Below are positions 35,426 through 42,949 of a stretch of 64,000 nucleotides of DNA, one piece after another (within the stretch, counting starts at the first letter, position 1; every line of letters begins with the position of its first letter). Made by a program: the position numbers and the translations under genes. Origin of the DNA: Halomicrococcus gelatinilyticus (GTDB taxonomy: Archaea > Halobacteriota > Halobacteria > Halobacteriales > Haladaptataceae); the NCBI GenBank assembly GCA_024227995.1, contig CP100467.1:294866-358865 (forward strand), read 5' to 3'. The notes beneath the pieces were generated by a model. That model did not search any database, had not been told where the DNA came from, and saw only the letters and a list, made by a program, of their open reading frames with translations.

Positions 35426-35466
35426 CTGGCTCGCCACCCTGGGTCACGGCGTCGCTGTCGCCTGGG

Positions 35467-36945
35467 TCACGGCAGGTCAACTCCTTCGTCGCGCGCGAGC
35501 GACGACACCGTCCCGTCGGCCACGAGCGTCGCGGCGGCGTCGATCCGTCGAGTCGTCTCCTCCTCGTCGATCCGGCCGGCGAGGCCGTCGACGATGGCGT
35601 CCGCGCGAGGTGAGAGGTTCACGTCGGCGATGCGTCGAACCTCGATCGCAGCGAGGAGTTCGACGGCGACCGCGGCCCGAAGCTTCTCGACCGTCGTCGC
35701 CAGGTGGTCCGTCGCGATCGTCCCCATGCTCTGGACGTCCTCCTGGCCGCCGGAGACGATCGAGGTCCGGTCGCTCGCCGTACCGAGCGTCGCCGCCTCG
35801 CGGACGAGCGACGCCGCCGAGTAGTGCGCCCGTACCAGTCCCTGTTCGAGACCAGGGTTCGCGGCCACGAACGGCGGCGACGACCCCCGGCCCTGCACGT
35901 AGAGGTGGACCCGTCGTTCGACGACGTGACCGACCTTCACGAGTGCCCTCGCGAGCGCGTCGGCGGCGGCAGCGACGTGCTGGCCGTTGAACCCGCCGTT
36001 GGACAGCACGACGCCGTCCGGGAACACCAGCGGGTTGTCGGCCGCGCTCCGCAGTTCCGTCTCGGCGACCGACCGTGCCTTCGCGAGCGCCTCCCTGGCG
36101 GCCCCGTGGACCTGCGGGATGGTCCGGATGGAGAGCGGGTCCTGTGCCACGGTCGCGTCCCGTTCGGGGTCCAGGTCGAGCACCTCCCGGACCACCCTCG
36201 CGCTGGTCGCGTCACCCTCGTGGGGACGGACCTCGGTCACGCGCTCGGAGAACGCGCTGGGCATCTGCCCGACGAGCGAGAACGTGAATGCACCGGCGAG
36301 GTCGGCGGCAGCGAGGAGTTCGCCGGCGTCGTGGACCGCGAGCGCGAGCCGACCGGTCATCAGCCCCGGGCCGTCCATCAACGCTAGCCCCTCCTTCGGT
36401 TCGAGCGCGAGCGGGTCGACGTCCGCCTCGCGCAGCGCCTCGTCGGCGGACAGGCGTCGGCCGTCGCGGAACGCCTCACCCTCGCCAGTCAGGACGTACC
36501 CGATGCCCGCGCTCGCACCGTAGTCGTCGCTGTTCCCCCCGTCGCCGACGACGGGGTGGACGCCGGCGTTCAGGCAGTCACAGAGCCGGTCGACGACGGT
36601 CGGCCGAACGCCCGAGTAGCCCGTCGCGAACACGTTCGCACGGGCGAGCATCGCCGCCCGCACCTCGTCGACCGGGAGCGGTTCGCCGACCGTCGCGTTC
36701 GCCGCGAGGAGGTTCTCCTGGAGCGTCCGGCCGTCGGCCGGGTCGATGGCGACGTCGTAGAGGTCGCCGAACCCCGTGTTCACCCCGTACACCGGTCGGT
36801 CGTTCGCGTCGACGATGTCGTCGACGACCCGCCGGCTCTCCGTCATCGTCTCGCGGGCTTGCTCGTCCAGCGCGACCCGTTCTCGATTCCGCGCGACGGC
36901 GACGACGTCGCCGACGTCGAGCGAGCCGTCGACGGTGACCGTCAT
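35467..36945 (-). CDS. Aromatic ammonia-lyase-fold enzyme lacking the MIO triad; candidate ergothionase or hercynine lyase
   Basis: A 492-residue member of the histidine/phenylalanine ammonia-lyase family. Y53 in YGVNTGFGDL, QDPLSIRTIPQVHGAA, ADNPLVF and GGFNGQHVA are conserved. The cofactor-forming site is not: where the family has GASGDLAPL, residues 143-150 read G-A-S-A-G-I-G-Y, with Ala146 instead of Gly and the DLAPLAH segment deleted, so the MIO prosthetic group probably cannot form as usual. Bacterial ergothionases share this fold and, as I recall, work without MIO, eliminating trimethylamine from ergothioneine. The neighbouring urocanase-like and hydantoinase-like genes support such a role. 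Ordinary histidine ammonia-lyase is the less likely alternative. Confidence 0.72.
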   Translation of the reverse strand: MTVTVDGSLDVGDVVAVARNRERVALDEQARETMTESRRVVDDIVDANDRPVYGVNTGFGDLYDVAIDPADGRTLQENLLAANATVGEPLPVDEVRAAMLARANVFATGYSGVRPTVVDRLCDCLNAGVHPVVGDGGNSDDYGASAGIGYVLTGEGEAFRDGRRLSADEALREADVDPLALEPKEGLALMDGPGLMTGRLALAVHDAGELLAAADLAGAFTFSLVGQMPSAFSERVTEVRPHEGDATSARVVREVLDLDPERDATVAQDPLSIRTIPQVHGAAREALAKARSVAETELRSAADNPLVFPDGVVLSNGGFNGQHVAAAADALARALVKVGHVVERRVHLYVQGRGSSPPFVAANPGLEQGLVRAHYSAASLVREAATLGTASDRTSIVSGGQEDVQSMGTIATDHLATTVEKLRAAVAVELLAAIEVRRIADVNLSPRADAIVDGLAGRIDEEETTRRIDAAATLVADGTVSSLARDEGVDLP

Positions 36946-36980
36946 CGTCGCTGGCCCCCCTGCGTGTCACTGGTACGCAT
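36942..36980 (-). CDS. Short upstream ORF (12 codons) coupled to the lyase gene
   Basis: Encodes MRTSDTQGGQRR. CTTTATACG at 37004-37012 is centred 28 bases before its ATG, so the transcript should begin at this leader ORF. Its TGA overlaps the ATG of the lyase (ATGA), a layout that favours translational coupling. It may be a real leader peptide or just a convenient ramp. Confidence 0.4.
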   Translation of the reverse strand: MRTSDTQGGQRR

Positions 36981-37003
36981 GATGGCAACGTGCGATGACG
37001 GGA

Positions 37004-37012
37004 CGTATAAAG
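37004..37012 (-). promoter_or_regulatory. TATA-like box of the lyase transcript
   Basis: CTTTATACG on the minus strand. It lies about 63 bases before the lyase ATG but 28 before the short upstream ORF. Confidence 0.5.
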
Positions 37013-37162
37013 ATACGGTCATCTGGAGCGCATCCAGAACGCAGCTATCGCGTGACACGGGCGACGAGAACGCCGTGCCGAGAGCCGCCGACGGGACGGA
37101 CGCCGAACGGGGGGCTGCCGCGCTGTTCGCCCGCCGCCGCTGGGAGTGCCGTCCTGGCCTAC

Positions 37163-37169
37163 CTTTTTA
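37163..37169 (+). promoter_or_regulatory. TATA-like box of the deacylase gene
   Basis: CTTTTTA centred about 28 bases before ATG 37194; leaderless transcript expected. Confidence 0.5.
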
Positions 37170-37193
37170 CCCCCACCACTTGTCCGTCAGTGC

Positions 37194-38792
37194 ATGTCGG
37201 TCGACACGGTCTTCGTCGACGCACGAATCGTGGACGGAACGGGAGTGCCGTGGTACCGCGGGTCGGTCGGCGTCCGGGACGGCGAGATAGCGTTCACGAA
37301 ACGGGTCCGCGAACCGGACGTCGACGCGGCCGAACGGGTCGACGTGGACGACGACGTCCTCTGTCCGGGGTTCGTCGACACGCACTCCCACTCCGACCTC
37401 CGCCTGTTCGAGGACCCGACGCTCGCGCCGAAGATACGTCAGGGAATCACCACCGAGGTGCTCGGCCAGGACGGCTTCTCCATGGCGCCGCTCCACCGCG
37501 ACGGCGCCGCCGAGGAGTGGGCCGAGCAGTTGAGCGGCCTCGCCGGCTCGACCGACCGCGAGTGGACGTGGGGAAGCGTGGACGAGTACCTCGACGCCGT
37601 GGCTGCCGACGGCGTCGCCCCGAACGTCGCCACGCTGGTCGGCCAGGGGACGGTGCGCTTCGAGGTGATGGGGATGGCCGACCGGGACCCCACCGAGGAC
37701 GAACTGTCGGAGATGCGTCGCCTCGTCCGCAACGCGCTGGACGACGGCGCGCTCGGACTGTCGACCGCGCTGGTGCTGACGCCGTGTTCGTACGCGGACA
37801 CCGACGAGCTTCGTGAACTCGTCGCCGAACTCCGGCCGTACGGCCGTCCGTTCGTCGCGCACGTCCGGAGCGAACGCGGTGGCATCTGGGAGGCGCTCGA
37901 CGAGTTCGTCGACCTCGGCGCGACCGAGGACGTTCCGCTCCACCTCTCGCACTTCAAACTCGGCGGGCCACCGCAGCACGGGAAGACCGACCGCGCGCTG
38001 GGACTCGTCGAAACCGCCCGGGAACGCGGCGTTGACTTCACCGCGGACCAGTATCCCTACACTGCCTCCAGTACGCTCCTCTCCTACGTGTTGCCGCCGT
38101 GGGTCCACGCGAAGGGGCCGGACGGCGCGCTCGACTACCTCCGCGACGAGGACGCCCGCGAGCGGATCAGGCGGGACATAGAGGAGTACCGCATCGAGGG
38201 CTGGGACAACCCCGGAGCGTACTCCGGGTGGGACAACGTCGTGGTCACGAACGTCCAGTCCGCGGAGAACGAGCACCTCGAAGGGTCCTCCATCGCAGAC
38301 GTCGCGTCCGAACGCGACACGAATCCGGTGTACGCCGTCTGCGACCTGCTCGCCGAGGAGGAACTGGGCGTGAGCATCCTCAACCACTTCATCGACGAGG
38401 ACGACGTCCGTGACATCCTCGCCTCCGAGCGGGTGAACGTCATCACCGACGGGCTGTTCGGCGGGAAACCCCATCCGCGGGTGTACGGCTCGTTCCCGAA
38501 GGTCCTGGGGACCTACGTCCGGGAGGAGAACCGCCTCTCCCTGGAGACGGCGGTCCGGAAGATGACCGCGCTCCCCGCGCGGTCGATGGGCCTCTCGCGG
38601 AAGGGCATCGTCCGCCCGGGGATGGACGCCGACCTGGTGGTCTTCGACCCCGAAGCGGTCGCGTCGCCGGCGACGTACGAGGACCCGAAGCAGTATCCCC
38701 GGGGTATCTACGACGTCTTCGTCGACGGGACGGCGGTCGTCCGCGACGGCGAGATAACCGGCGCGACGCCGGGGGAGACCGTCAGGGGGTGA
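37194..38792 (+). CDS. N-acyl-D-amino-acid deacylase-family amidohydrolase
   Basis: A 532-residue metal-dependent hydrolase of the D-aminoacylase group. CPGFVDTHSHSDL (HxH metal site, residues about 61-66), GITTEVLGQDG, GALGLSTALVLTP, HLSHFKLGG and ITDGLFGGKPHPRVYGSFPKVLG are characteristic. It cleaves amide bonds of N-acyl or N-carbamoyl type amino acids. The leaderless start is ATG 37194. It faces away from the lyase gene and precedes the cyclic amidohydrolase/urocanase-like pair, so it could take the last step of the same pathway, for example releasing glutamate from an N-substituted intermediate. That role is inference. Confidence 0.85.
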   Translation: MSVDTVFVDARIVDGTGVPWYRGSVGVRDGEIAFTKRVREPDVDAAERVDVDDDVLCPGFVDTHSHSDLRLFEDPTLAPKIRQGITTEVLGQDGFSMAPLHRDGAAEEWAEQLSGLAGSTDREWTWGSVDEYLDAVAADGVAPNVATLVGQGTVRFEVMGMADRDPTEDELSEMRRLVRNALDDGALGLSTALVLTPCSYADTDELRELVAELRPYGRPFVAHVRSERGGIWEALDEFVDLGATEDVPLHLSHFKLGGPPQHGKTDRALGLVETARERGVDFTADQYPYTASSTLLSYVLPPWVHAKGPDGALDYLRDEDARERIRRDIEEYRIEGWDNPGAYSGWDNVVVTNVQSAENEHLEGSSIADVASERDTNPVYAVCDLLAEEELGVSILNHFIDEDDVRDILASERVNVITDGLFGGKPHPRVYGSFPKVLGTYVREENRLSLETAVRKMTALPARSMGLSRKGIVRPGMDADLVVFDPEAVASPATYEDPKQYPRGIYDVFVDGTAVVRDGEITGATPGETVRG

Positions 38793-38837
38793 CCGCGCCG
38801 GCGGTCCCTCGCCCGGCGTCGAGCGGACCGGCGACGG

Positions 38838-38945
38838 TCACGTCGGTGCCCGGACGACCGACGGGAACGGGAGGTCGAGCATCGTGGAGAGGCCGGGGTC
38901 GCCCGAGAGCGCCTCGCTCTCGTCGCCGGTATCGATGACCGTCAC
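38838..38945 (-). pseudogene. Possible 35-residue gene fragment
   Basis: The minus strand reads from GTG 38945 as VTVIDTGDESEALSGDPG and continues through LSTMLDLPFPSVVRAPT to a TGA, with good codon bias. ATAGTTAAC at 38970-38978 lies 29 bases upstream. Family not recognised. It could be a tiny gene or the tail of a lost one. Confidence 0.25.
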
Positions 38946-39691
38946 GCCCGAGACGCGGCACGAACACTGTTAACTATTGGCATATACGTGGCACGTCCTG
39001 ACAGAACCACACAACGAACGTCGAGGGCTCTCCCGTCGATGGGAGTACCGGATCGCTCGCGTCGTTCGCTATCCCCCCGTTTCTGCAGCCTCGATCGAGT
39101 GCAGAAGTCGCCGACGCGGGCGTGTGGGACTCGTCCGTCATCATCGACCGGCCGCCAGCACCATCGGCGCGCTGCGTACGTCACCCGCGACGTCTGCGGC
39201 ATCAACTGGCTGCAGGATTGTCACTTTGAGCCGAATATTAATGGTGTATTCATAAACCTATCATATAAAACACATTTGTCTTTACGCCAGTAGAGTTGTA
39301 ATGCCAGGCTGCGACCGAACGATGTCCAATCGACTTCCCGCCTCCCCGATCCATCGACATCGACGCTTGCCACCTCGCCAGTATGGGCGTTTCGACTCGT
39401 CGCTCCGAGCCGAGACGGGGATGCGCACCCGCTACCCGGTAATGCGGTCGGGTCAGTGGGGACTGCGGGACGAGGTCCGTGCCAGCAGTCGTCGCGCACC
39501 CGTACGCAGCGGACCCGATACTGGTACGACCGATTCCCGCCGACGGTTCGCGTTGCTCACCCTGTTCACGCGACGGTGTCGGGAATCGTGGAGTGTTGCG
39601 GACAGGTCCCCCGGAGAATGCCCATCGCGTCAGCCCGACTGTACCGACGAACACCGGAACAGACCGGTGTGCCGGCGGTGTCCGTCGCACG
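38946..39691. other. Long intergenic region with an AT-rich island
   Basis: No convincing gene. Bases 39220-39300 are strikingly AT-rich for this genome (several TATA-like stretches on both strands, such as TTTATATGATAGG on the minus strand near 39261-39273). The rest is GC-rich without haloarchaeal codon bias. It lies between two catabolic genes and could be a control region or the scar of a lost element. Confidence 0.4.
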
Positions 39692-41083
39692 TCACGTGCT
39701 GCCACCGGCGAGCGGTCGGTCGACGTGGGTGCCGTGACCGGGGTCGGCGACGACGTCGCCGCGGTCGAACGCGAGCGTCCCCCGAACGATGGTCTGGGTG
39801 GGCCACCCCGTCACCGTCCACCCGTCGTACATGGTGTAGTCGGCGTGGCTCTGGAGCAGGTCCGGGGTCACCGTCCGGGTCTCCTCGAGGTCGACCACTG
39901 CCAGGTCCGCGTCGCTGCCGACGCGGACCGTCCCCTTGCGGGGGTAGAGGTCGTACGCCTTCGCGTTGTTCGTGCTGGTCACGGCGGCGGCGCGTTCGAG
40001 CGAGATGCGGTCCTCGTGGACCCCCTCCGAGAGCACGAGCGGGAGCATCGTGGCGCTGGACGGCGACCCCCAGCGCCCGTCCCAGATGTCCTCGCCGACC
40101 TTCTCGTCGCGGCGGTTGGCGATGTGGTCGGTGCCGACGCAGTCGATGGTCCCGTCCCGGAGGTGACACCACAGGGCGTCCTGGTCCGCCTGCGAGCGGA
40201 CCGGTGGATTGATGCGCATCCGCTGGTCGCACTCGTCGCACGTCAGCGCGAGGTAGTGGGTGCAGGTCTCGGCGGTCACGCCGTAGCCGAGCGACTGCAG
40301 ATCGGCGATATCGCTGGCGGTGCGCCGCGAACTGACGTGGACCACGTAGAAGTCGTCGTCGTAGCCGTGCTGTCTGGCCAGGTTCGCTCCCGCGACCGCC
40401 GCCTGCGCCTCGGCGTAGCCCGGGAACTTCTCGACGATGGCCTCGTAGCCGTCCGCGCCGGCCTCCCGGAGGTCGCGGCTCAGTCGCTGGGTTATCTCGG
40501 CGTTCTCCGCGTGGTACGCGAGCGTGGTCGGACCGTCCAGGTCGGCCAGTCGCCTGACGAACCGGTCCGCCACGTCGTCGAGGAGGTTCCGCTCCAGGTC
40601 GAACCGCTCTGCCACCTGGAGCTTGTAGTTGCCGTACCACTTGAACGACGTGATGCCGTACTCGTCGACGACGTCGGGTATCTCGGCGACGTGGCGGTCG
40701 GACAGCAGTCCGAGCGTGAAGAAGTAGTCGTGGCGGTAGTTCTCCTCGGCGGCCGCGACGTAGTCGTCCATGACCTCGGCGTAGGGCTCGCCGCGTCGGA
40801 AGATGTTGCCCACGGTCGTGACGCCGCCCACCAGACCGGAGCGCGACTCCGTGTCCGCCTCCTCGGCCAGGGGCCGGAAGAGGCCGTGGTGGACGTGCGG
40901 GTCGACGACGCCCGGGAGGACGTGCCGGTCGGTGGCGTCGACGACGGTCTCGCCCGCCGAGGAGAGGGTGCCCGGAGCGGCGATGCGGCTTATCCGGCCG
41001 TCGTCGGCCGCCACGTCGGCCTCGAAGCGACCCTGTTCCGGCGAGACGACCGTCCCGTTCGCGACGACCAGGTCGTGAGTCAC
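39692..41083 (-). CDS. Cyclic amidohydrolase, hydantoinase/dihydroorotase type
   Basis: A 463-residue binuclear-metal amidohydrolase. H63 and H65 (DPHVHHG), the lysine K148 in SFKWYGNYK that would be carbamylated to bridge the metals, H191 (YHAEN), H249 (VVHVSS) and D319 (GTDHIAN) complete the site. The family opens cyclic ureides such as hydantoin, dihydropyrimidine or allantoin. It is not imidazolonepropionase, which lacks the metal-bridging lysine. Its start overlaps the urocanase-like stop by four bases, so the two act together. A (thio)hydantoin propionate formed after the urocanase-like step would be a fitting substrate. Confidence 0.85.
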   Translation of the reverse strand: MTHDLVVANGTVVSPEQGRFEADVAADDGRISRIAAPGTLSSAGETVVDATDRHVLPGVVDPHVHHGLFRPLAEEADTESRSGLVGGVTTVGNIFRRGEPYAEVMDDYVAAAEENYRHDYFFTLGLLSDRHVAEIPDVVDEYGITSFKWYGNYKLQVAERFDLERNLLDDVADRFVRRLADLDGPTTLAYHAENAEITQRLSRDLREAGADGYEAIVEKFPGYAEAQAAVAGANLARQHGYDDDFYVVHVSSRRTASDIADLQSLGYGVTAETCTHYLALTCDECDQRMRINPPVRSQADQDALWCHLRDGTIDCVGTDHIANRRDEKVGEDIWDGRWGSPSSATMLPLVLSEGVHEDRISLERAAAVTSTNNAKAYDLYPRKGTVRVGSDADLAVVDLEETRTVTPDLLQSHADYTMYDGWTVTGWPTQTIVRGTLAFDRGDVVADPGHGTHVDRPLAGGST

Positions 41084-42801
41084 CGGTCGTCACCTCGTTC
41101 GCGCATCGGAACGTGGACGCCCGACGCCTCGGCCTCCGCTATCGCGTCGTCGTAGCCGGCGTCGGCGTGGCGGAACACCGCCGACGCGGGGTCGGCGTCG
41201 AACACGCGCCGGGCCTTCTCGGCGGCGAGGTCGCTCCCGTCCAGCACGACGTGGTTGTTCGTGCTCGTCACCTCGCCGACCGCGCCCGCGCTCCCGTGAA
41301 CGGCGACGATGTCGGCCCCGGCCGCGCAGTTGAGCAGGGCGTTCAGTATCGGCCAGTCGGCGATGGCGTCGGAGCCGTCCTTCATGTCCTCGGTGGCCTC
41401 GTTCGGGCTGGCGATGCTCCCCCCGTCGAGCTGGTCGCGCGTGACGACGATGGGTGCGGCGAGTTCGCCCTCGGCGACGAGGTCGTTCGCCCGGAGCGCG
41501 AAGCGGGCGCGCTCGGAGAGCCCGTCGTCGCCGGCGCGGTAGCCGAGCCAGCAGACGCGGGCGGGCAGTCCCTGGAATTCGACCTCCTCCTGGGCGAGTT
41601 CGATCCACCGGTGGAGGGCCTCGTCGTCGGTGATCTCCGTGACGAGTTCGTCCGTCCGGGCGATGTCCGCCTCCTCCCCCGAGAGTGCGACCCAGCGGAA
41701 GGGACCGCGTCCCCGGCAGAACAGCGGCCGGACGTACGCCGGTGCGAACCCCGGAATCTCGAACGCGTCGTCCCGGCCGCGCTCGCTGGCGACCTTCCCG
41801 CGGATGTTGTTCCCGTAAGCGAACGTGGCCGCCCCGCGCTCCTGGAGGGCGAGCATGGCGTCGACGTGCCGTTCCATGGTGTCGAGGCTCGCCGCGACGT
41901 ACCGGTCGGGGTCCTCCTCGCGGAGGCGGTCGGCCTCCGCGGCGGTGTATCCCGCCGGGTAGTACCCCTCGAGTTCGTCGTGTGCGGTCGTCATGTCCGT
42001 GAGGACGTCCGGGACGCGGTCGCGTTCGCACAGTCGCTCCAGGAGGTCGACGGCGTTGGCGCGGACGGCGACGCTGTACGCCTCGCCGTCCTCGGCCGCT
42101 GCCCACGCCCGGTCGATCGCGTCGTCGACGTCGTCGGTCGCGTCCTGGCAGTAACCCTCCTCGATGCGGCGGTCGATCCGTTCCTGGCTCACCTCGGCGA
42201 CCAGACACGCGCCGCGGTTCATCGTCACCGCCAGGGGCTGGTTGCCGCCCATGCCGCCGAGGCCAGCCGTGACGACGACACGCCCCGCGAGGGTGCCGTC
42301 GAAGTGCTGGCGTGCACACTCCGCGAGCGTCTCGTAGGTCCCTTCGAGGACGCCCTGTGCTCCGATGTAGGCCCACGAACCGGCCGTGTAGTTCGCCATC
42401 ACGGTCAGTCCGGCGTCCTCGAACTCCCGGAAGTGGTCGTACGTGTCGTACTTGCTCACGATGTTGGTGTTCGCGATGAGGACCCGTGGTGCGCGCTCGT
42501 GGGTCCGGACGCGACCGACGGGCTTGCCCGACTGGACGACCAGCGTCTCGTCGTCGCCGAGGTCGCGCAACTCGGCGAGGATGGTGTCGTAGGCGTCCCA
42601 GGAGCGTGCCGCTCGTCCGACCCCGCCGTAGACGACGAGGTCCTCGGGGCGCTCCGCGACCTCCGGATCCAGGTTGTTGTTCAGGAGGCGGAAGGCGGCT
42701 TCCTGGCGCCAGCCCTCGCACTCGAGGTCCGTCCCCGTCGGCGCGCCCCGATATCGGTCCCACTCGTCGGACGGGGGTCCGACGATGTCACTGTCTGGCA
42801 T
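41080..42801 (-). CDS. Urocanase-family hydratase with altered active-site loops; candidate thiourocanate hydratase
   Basis: A 573-residue NAD-containing hydratase of the urocanase fold. The NAD loop GLGGMGG (180-186), QSGKPVGRVRTHERAPRVLIAN, YGNNIRG, RPLFCRGRGPFRW with C362 and SDAIADWPILNALLN are conserved. Two substrate-side segments are not. YGQMTAGSW of true urocanases reads MANYTAGSW (135-143), and the glycine-rich HDGGGVGIG...H loop reads HGSAGAVGEVTSTNNH (502-517). Thiourocanate hydratases of bacterial ergothioneine breakdown are diverged urocanases, so this is a strong candidate. The start is ATG 42801, with CTTTATGCC at 42827-42835 about 30 bases upstream; an in-frame 42828 start would overlap the box. 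Confidence 0.75.
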   Translation of the reverse strand: MPDSDIVGPPSDEWDRYRGAPTGTDLECEGWRQEAAFRLLNNNLDPEVAERPEDLVVYGGVGRAARSWDAYDTILAELRDLGDDETLVVQSGKPVGRVRTHERAPRVLIANTNIVSKYDTYDHFREFEDAGLTVMANYTAGSWAYIGAQGVLEGTYETLAECARQHFDGTLAGRVVVTAGLGGMGGNQPLAVTMNRGACLVAEVSQERIDRRIEEGYCQDATDDVDDAIDRAWAAAEDGEAYSVAVRANAVDLLERLCERDRVPDVLTDMTTAHDELEGYYPAGYTAAEADRLREEDPDRYVAASLDTMERHVDAMLALQERGAATFAYGNNIRGKVASERGRDDAFEIPGFAPAYVRPLFCRGRGPFRWVALSGEEADIARTDELVTEITDDEALHRWIELAQEEVEFQGLPARVCWLGYRAGDDGLSERARFALRANDLVAEGELAAPIVVTRDQLDGGSIASPNEATEDMKDGSDAIADWPILNALLNCAAGADIVAVHGSAGAVGEVTSTNNHVVLDGSDLAAEKARRVFDADPASAVFRHADAGYDDAIAEAEASGVHVPMRERGDDR

Positions 42802-42826
42802 GAGTTCACACATGGCGAAGGAGGGC

Positions 42827-42835
42827 ATAAAGGTA
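42827..42835 (-). promoter_or_regulatory. TATA-like box of the urocanase-like operon
   Basis: CTTTATGCC on the minus strand, about 30 bases before ATG 42801. Confidence 0.5.
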
Positions 42836-42917
42836 CGCCATCGCGTCGCTCTCTCCGACGAGAGCGCTCTACCGGACGAGTGACGTCCAGTGTCGGCGGA
42901 CGTGTGTCCAGGGAAAC

Positions 42918-42927
42918 ACCTTTACCC
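42918..42927 (+). promoter_or_regulatory. TATA-like box of the MttB-family gene
   Basis: ACCTTTACCC at 42918-42927, centred 27 bases before ATG 42950; divergent from the urocanase-like promoter, about 90 bases apart. Confidence 0.5.
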
Positions 42928-42949
42928 CACCGGGGTGCCGTGTTAGAGG

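Noticed and set aside
35467..36945. Ordinary histidine ammonia-lyase (hutH) naming
   Set aside because: The MIO-forming triad and the following DLAPL segment are missing, and the accompanying amidohydrolase is hydantoinase-type, not imidazolonepropionase.
39250..39705. 151-residue minus-strand frame in the intergenic region
   Set aside because: No haloarchaeal codon bias or acidic composition, and it crosses the AT-rich island; treated as noncoding.
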